Assembly (NCBI GenBank): GCA_025774935.1
Contig: JALGZK010000014.1
Span: forward strand, 16,184 to 80,183
Reading direction: 5' to 3'
DNA length: 64,000 bases
Source of the DNA: a bacterium
GTDB lineage: Bacteria > Joyebacterota > Joyebacteria > Joyebacterales > Joyebacteraceae
In this document: piece after piece, positions 60,641 to 64,000 of the stretch
How positions within the stretch are numbered: position 1 is the stretch's first letter
Layout of the letters: each line of letters begins with the position of its first letter
Notes under the pieces: generated by a model
What the model saw: only the letters and a program-made list of their open reading frames with translations
What the model was told of the DNA's origin: nothing
Database searches by the model: none
Program-made: the position numbers and the translations under genes

Positions 60641-61873
60641 ATGAGAAAGCTCATCGCTTCTCTCGTGCTGCTCGTCCTCCTTGCGGTGCTCGTGTCGGTG
60701 ACGACGGGCGAAGGACCCGCGGAACCGATGCGCGGCCGCAGCTCCTTCGCGGTCTTTCGCGAGGATTGGGAGGGCGGGGGCTGGCCGGGCTGGACCCACA
60801 CGGACAGGTCCGGCGGCCCGTCGGAGTTCCACGTGTCGACCTACTACGCGTACGACGACGGCACCCCTCCGAACTACTCGTACTGGTGCGGCACGTTCGA
60901 CTACGACGCCGACGGCGGCTACGGCGACGGCTGGCTCGAGTACCTCGAAGTGCCGCCCATCGACCTGTCTGGCGTCACCAACCCGAGACTCAGGTTCCGC
61001 TATCGGCAGGACATCAGGGAGCATGCGCAGGATTTCGACGCGACGGTGGTCGAGGTGAAGCACCTCGGCGAGTACCGGGAGCTCATCACCTATACGGGCA
61101 ATAGCGGCGGCTGGCAGCTGCAGCCGCCCCTGAACCCGGAGCCGTTCGACAATCTCCTCGAGATCCGGTTCCGGTTCCTGTCCGACATGCCGGGCTCTGA
61201 CGAGTCGGGCTACGACTCGGTCGCGGGGGCGTTCCATGTGGACGAGATCAGGGTCTGGCAGTTCGCGGGACCGGAGTACTTCTTTGACGACGTGGAAGAC
61301 GGAGTCGGTCTCTGCACGCCGATCGACGTCGTCCCGACCGGCGTCACGCTCCAGACGGTGGAGACTGTCTGTCGTGCGAATAGCGATCCCACCACCACGA
61401 GCTGGTGCGCGGCGGGGGACACGAGCTGCATTCCCCCGTACGTGTTCGCCTCATCGGTGACGCCTCCCATCCATGTGGAGGAGGCTACGCAGTGCACGGT
61501 CTTCGCGAAGATCAACCTCTGCATGCCCGCGGACGCCGGCCCCGGAGACAAGTTCGGGTTCGAGGTCAGCACAGACGGCGGGATGACGTGGCACTATGTC
61601 CGGGGGCTTCTCAGCTGGGGGGCTGCTACGCCCGGGGAGTGTGACGACTTCTGGGACACCCTCGAAGAGGGTGAGAACCTCAGCGGCCATCTGCCCGCGA
61701 CCAGCCTGCTGCTCAGATGGACCATGTTCACCGACGACGACGGTTGCGGTCCGGACGCGAGCGGCGCGGGCGGCATGTTCATCGACGACATCGAGGTCCG
61801 CGTCGACACCCTGGTCACCTCGATCGAGGAAGGGGCGTCCTGGGGACGCATCAAGTCGATGTACAGAGACTAG
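60641..61873 (+). CDS. secreted protein with two jelly-roll-like domains and SWGRIKSMYRD tag
   Basis: 410 residues, ATG at 60641 with AAGGAGG upstream. Signal peptide about 1-22 (LLVLLAVLVSVTTGEG). Two similar domains: about 35-215 (FREDWEGGGWPGW ... AGAFHVDEIRVW) and about 222-395 (FFDDVEDGVGLC ... GGMFIDDIEVRV), of the extracellular jelly-roll or MAM type, the second with several Cys. It ends in ASWGRIKSMYRD, a one-residue-extended form of the tag seen in three other secreted proteins here. No enzymatic motif seen. Confidence 0.8.
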   Translation: MRKLIASLVLLVLLAVLVSVTTGEGPAEPMRGRSSFAVFREDWEGGGWPGWTHTDRSGGPSEFHVSTYYAYDDGTPPNYSYWCGTFDYDADGGYGDGWLEYLEVPPIDLSGVTNPRLRFRYRQDIREHAQDFDATVVEVKHLGEYRELITYTGNSGGWQLQPPLNPEPFDNLLEIRFRFLSDMPGSDESGYDSVAGAFHVDEIRVWQFAGPEYFFDDVEDGVGLCTPIDVVPTGVTLQTVETVCRANSDPTTTSWCAAGDTSCIPPYVFASSVTPPIHVEEATQCTVFAKINLCMPADAGPGDKFGFEVSTDGGMTWHYVRGLLSWGAATPGECDDFWDTLEEGENLSGHLPATSLLLRWTMFTDDDGCGPDASGAGGMFIDDIEVRVDTLVTSIEEGASWGRIKSMYRD

Positions 61874-62081
61874 CGGGCGTCCCGCCGGCCCTGTCTCGCT
61901 CCGGCGGTGACCTGTCGGGGCGGGGCCGGTGGAGTGCCCGGCGGACCAGTTTGTGCGTGAATGGAAGGCGCCCGACGGGGTGCTGTCCGGCCTGCGAGTT
62001 GAGCCGCGAGGGCGACGTATGTCCCCCCACGCAGGCGGGCGGCCCTCGTCGGGCGCTGTTGGTCTGGAACTCTCTTGTTCG

Positions 62082-62687
62082 CTAGATGTACCCGAGGTCC
62101 GCGAGCCTCTTCTTGATCTCTTCCTCTTCTTCCTCGGAGTACTCAAGCTCGGTCTCGCTCGCGGGGACGTGCCCCATGAGCTCGAGCGTGTGGATGATCT
62201 TGTTCACGCTCTCCTCGATCGTCTCCTCGGCGGTGTTCACGACGATCTCGGCCTTCTCGGGCTCCTCGTACGGGTCGTCGATACCGGTGAACCCCTTGAT
62301 CTCCCCCGCCAGGGCCTTCTTGTAGAGCCCCTTGGGATCGCGCTCGACCAGCTTCTCGATCGGGGTCTTGCAGTAGACCTCGACGAACCGCCCGATCATC
62401 TCGCGGTTCTCGCGGCGAATCGCGGCGTACGGCGAGATGCACGCGGCGATCGCGGCCACGCCGTTCCGCGTCAGGAGGTTACAGACGAACCCCACCCGTC
62501 GGATGTTGATGTCCCGGTCCTCCTGCGAGAACCCGAGCCCCTTCGACAGGTTCGTCCGGATGACGTCGCCGTCCAGGATCTCGACGTTCATCCCGCGCTC
62601 GAGCAGGATGCCCTGGACCGCCTCCGCGAGCGTGCTCTTCCCCGAACCCGACATGCCTGTGAACCAGAGCGTGAACCCCTTCTTCAT
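62082..62687 (-). CDS. cysC: adenylylsulfate (APS) kinase
   Basis: 201 residues. P-loop FTGMSGSGKSTLAEAV, then LDGDVIRTNLSKGLGFSQEDRD and the lid FVEVYCKTPIEKLVERDPKGLY with GFTGIDDPYEEPEKAEI, all diagnostic of APS kinase. It makes PAPS from APS and ATP in the cytoplasm, for sulfation or sulfate assimilation. An acidic C-terminal tail (SEEEEEEIKKRLADLGYI) extends beyond the minimal enzyme. The ATG overlaps the stop of the upstream phosphodiesterase by 4 bp. No ATP sulfurylase is in view. Confidence 0.93.
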   Translation of the reverse strand: MKKGFTLWFTGMSGSGKSTLAEAVQGILLERGMNVEILDGDVIRTNLSKGLGFSQEDRDINIRRVGFVCNLLTRNGVAAIAACISPYAAIRRENREMIGRFVEVYCKTPIEKLVERDPKGLYKKALAGEIKGFTGIDDPYEEPEKAEIVVNTAEETIEESVNKIIHTLELMGHVPASETELEYSEEEEEEIKKRLADLGYI

Positions 62688-64000
62688 TCGACCCTCCTCG
62701 CAAGATCAAGATCGTGCTCGTATGCCCTCTTCCCTCTCTCGACCGTTATCTCCCGGAGGCCCTCCGCGAGCTCGCGCGGCTGCCTGAGGAGCCACTGCCC
62801 GTCCGTGAGAAGCGACTCCCCGATCATGTCGCGCGGGACGTCGATCCCGAAGTAGTCGAGGACCGTGGGGGCGATGTCGAAGATCGAGTACGGCGACTTG
62901 TGCGCCACGGGCTCCCGGAGCTCCATCGACATGATGAAGATCCCCTCGAGCGCGTGGTTCGCGTCGTCCGGCCCCGTGTCGTTCTCGAACATGTGGATCG
63001 TCCCGGTCCCTACCGAGCCTGCCGACCGCCAGTCGAGCGAGCCCAGGTGCACGATGAGATCGGGCGGAATGTTCACGATCTCCTCGTAGACGAACTCGGG
63101 GTGGTAGACGACCGTCCCGATCTCCTTCCCCTTCTCGTCCACGATGTGGCGGAGCTTCTCGGCGAGCTCCTCGCGCACCACGCGGTACTGGTCTTGAGGA
63201 ACGATGCCGTCCGGCTCCCGCCCCTGGACGTTCATGAAGATGCGGGAGTAGTAGCCGCCCTCCCCCCACGCCTTCGTCTTCGACCAGTCGATCATGTCCG
63301 ACGTGAGCTTCGTGGGCTCGGAGGGCTGCTCCTTGAGCGTGAGGTAGCCTTCCTTCTGCAGCCACTCGTTGATGCAGATCGCGCCCACCATCGTCTTCGC
63401 TCCGTGGTCGCTGACGATCATGACCTCGGTGTCGTCGTCGATGAGCTCGAGCGTCTTCGCGATCTCGCCGTCGAGGTACACGTAGTAGTCGTGGATCGCG
63501 TGCTCGTACTTGTGGCCGGGCTCGTAGAGGCGGTGCGCCTTATCCATGTACCGCCAGAACCCGTGGTGGATCCTGTCGATCCCCATCTCGACGAGCATCG
63601 CGAAGTCGTAGTCGTCCTTCTTATAGAAGTGACGGAACGCCTTCCACCGCCGCTCGGTCATCGTGTAGATCTGGCTCAGGAGCCAGTCCTTGTCGTCGGT
63701 CCGGAAGTTCTTGACGTCGATGATGTAGTCGCCGTCTGCGACGGAATCGAGCTCGGCCTTGACCTCGTCGGGGAACGTGAACTGCGCGCTCTTGTCTGGG
63801 GTCAGGAACGAGCAGACCATCATCCCGTTCAGGGGCTTCGGCGGATACGTCAGCGGAATCCCGAACACGAGCGACGACTTCCGCGCCCGTGAGAGGTGGT
63901 TCCAGAGCGTCTTGTGGGCCACGTTGTTCGCGTTCACCGTGTAGAGCGCGTCGTAGCTGTAGTCCTTCCGGTTCCTGAACCCGTACATGCCGAGCTGGCC
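62684..64000 (-). CDS. AlkP-superfamily phosphodiesterase (5' end outside window)
   Basis: The frame is open to the window end and reads GQLG-MYGFRNRKDYSYD across the first internal Met, so the true start lies beyond 64000. Alkaline-phosphatase-superfamily motifs: MGIDRIHHGFW, IVSDHGAKTMVGAICINEWL and the late metal-site DANHALEGIFIM. Same predicted phosphohydrolase group as the gene at 27919. Translationally coupled to APS kinase, so a role with nucleotide sulfates (for example hydrolysis of PAP, PAPS or APS) or with sulfated metabolites is a reasonable inference, not shown by sequence. Confidence 0.88.
   Translation of the reverse strand, partial: GQLGMYGFRNRKDYSYDALYTVNANNVAHKTLWNHLSRARKSSLVFGIPLTYPPKPLNGMMVCSFLTPDKSAQFTFPDEVKAELDSVADGDYIIDVKNFRTDDKDWLLSQIYTMTERRWKAFRHFYKKDDYDFAMLVEMGIDRIHHGFWRYMDKAHRLYEPGHKYEHAIHDYYVYLDGEIAKTLELIDDDTEVMIVSDHGAKTMVGAICINEWLQKEGYLTLKEQPSEPTKLTSDMIDWSKTKAWGEGGYYSRIFMNVQGREPDGIVPQDQYRVVREELAEKLRHIVDEKGKEIGTVVYHPEFVYEEIVNIPPDLIVHLGSLDWRSAGSVGTGTIHMFENDTGPDDANHALEGIFIMSMELREPVAHKSPYSIFDIAPTVLDYFGIDVPRDMIGESLLTDGQWLLRQPRELAEGLREITVERGKRAYEHDLDLARRVE

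Noticed and set aside
1-64000. tRNA, rRNA, transposase, integrase or phage genes
   Set aside because: Reading both strands I found no cloverleaf, rRNA core or recombinase motif; composition looks even across the window.

Overview
The window is GC-rich, densely coded DNA from a Gram-negative bacterium. It encodes outer-membrane barrel proteins, lipoproteins, a periplasmic-type octaheme cytochrome, and several secreted proteins that end in a FlgD/type-9-like C-terminal domain with the PNPFNP motif. That combination is typical of the FCB superphylum; an uncultured lineage such as Eisenbacteria, Krumholzibacteriota or Latescibacterota is my guess, not something the sequence proves. I saw no rRNA, tRNA, CRISPR array or transposase.

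Layout. 1-4567 (minus): a probable operon of a SatD-like protein, a small membrane protein and two halves of a heterodimeric ABC exporter. 4642-7383 (minus): one ORF joining an M50-type membrane metalloprotease to an enolase whose two domains are in swapped order. 7677-13224 (minus): a tight five-gene operon of S41 protease, ICMT-like methyltransferase, zinc-finger SpoIIE phosphatase, HAO-type octaheme cytochrome c and GIN-domain lipoprotein. 13264-18939 (minus): a kinase-like protein and an ABC transporter whose permease is fused to an M1 aminopeptidase. 19099-29759: secreted and surface proteins (BACON-repeat protein, FlgD-domain protein, outer-membrane barrel, serine hydrolase, two tandem beta-propeller paralogues), an AlkP-superfamily phosphodiesterase and an RRM protein.

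30352-53034 is the most coherent system: a beta-glucan (laminarin-like) utilisation locus. It holds two GH16-type proteins, a GH1 beta-glucosidase, a giant phosphorylase-like protein, a glycosidase fused to an outer-membrane barrel, three secreted carbohydrate-binding proteins, a complete Opp/Dpp-type ABC transporter, an SDR oxidoreductase and a ROK repressor. Three near-identical palindromes, GTTCGG-TAA-CCGAAC, lie inside or next to predicted promoters in front of its transcription units. Two of them sit in the same position within divergent promoter pairs. I infer that the ROK protein binds them and that the three segments form one regulon.

53171-61873: a very large LVIVD/CARDB surface protein broken by a perfect 22-bp tandem duplication, and another secreted protein. 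62082-64000: APS kinase overlapping a phosphodiesterase that runs off the window. Four short secreted proteins across the window share an unusual C-terminal tag, [TS]-W-x-x-[IV]-K-x-[LM]-[YC]-R, which I do not recognise as a described sorting signal.
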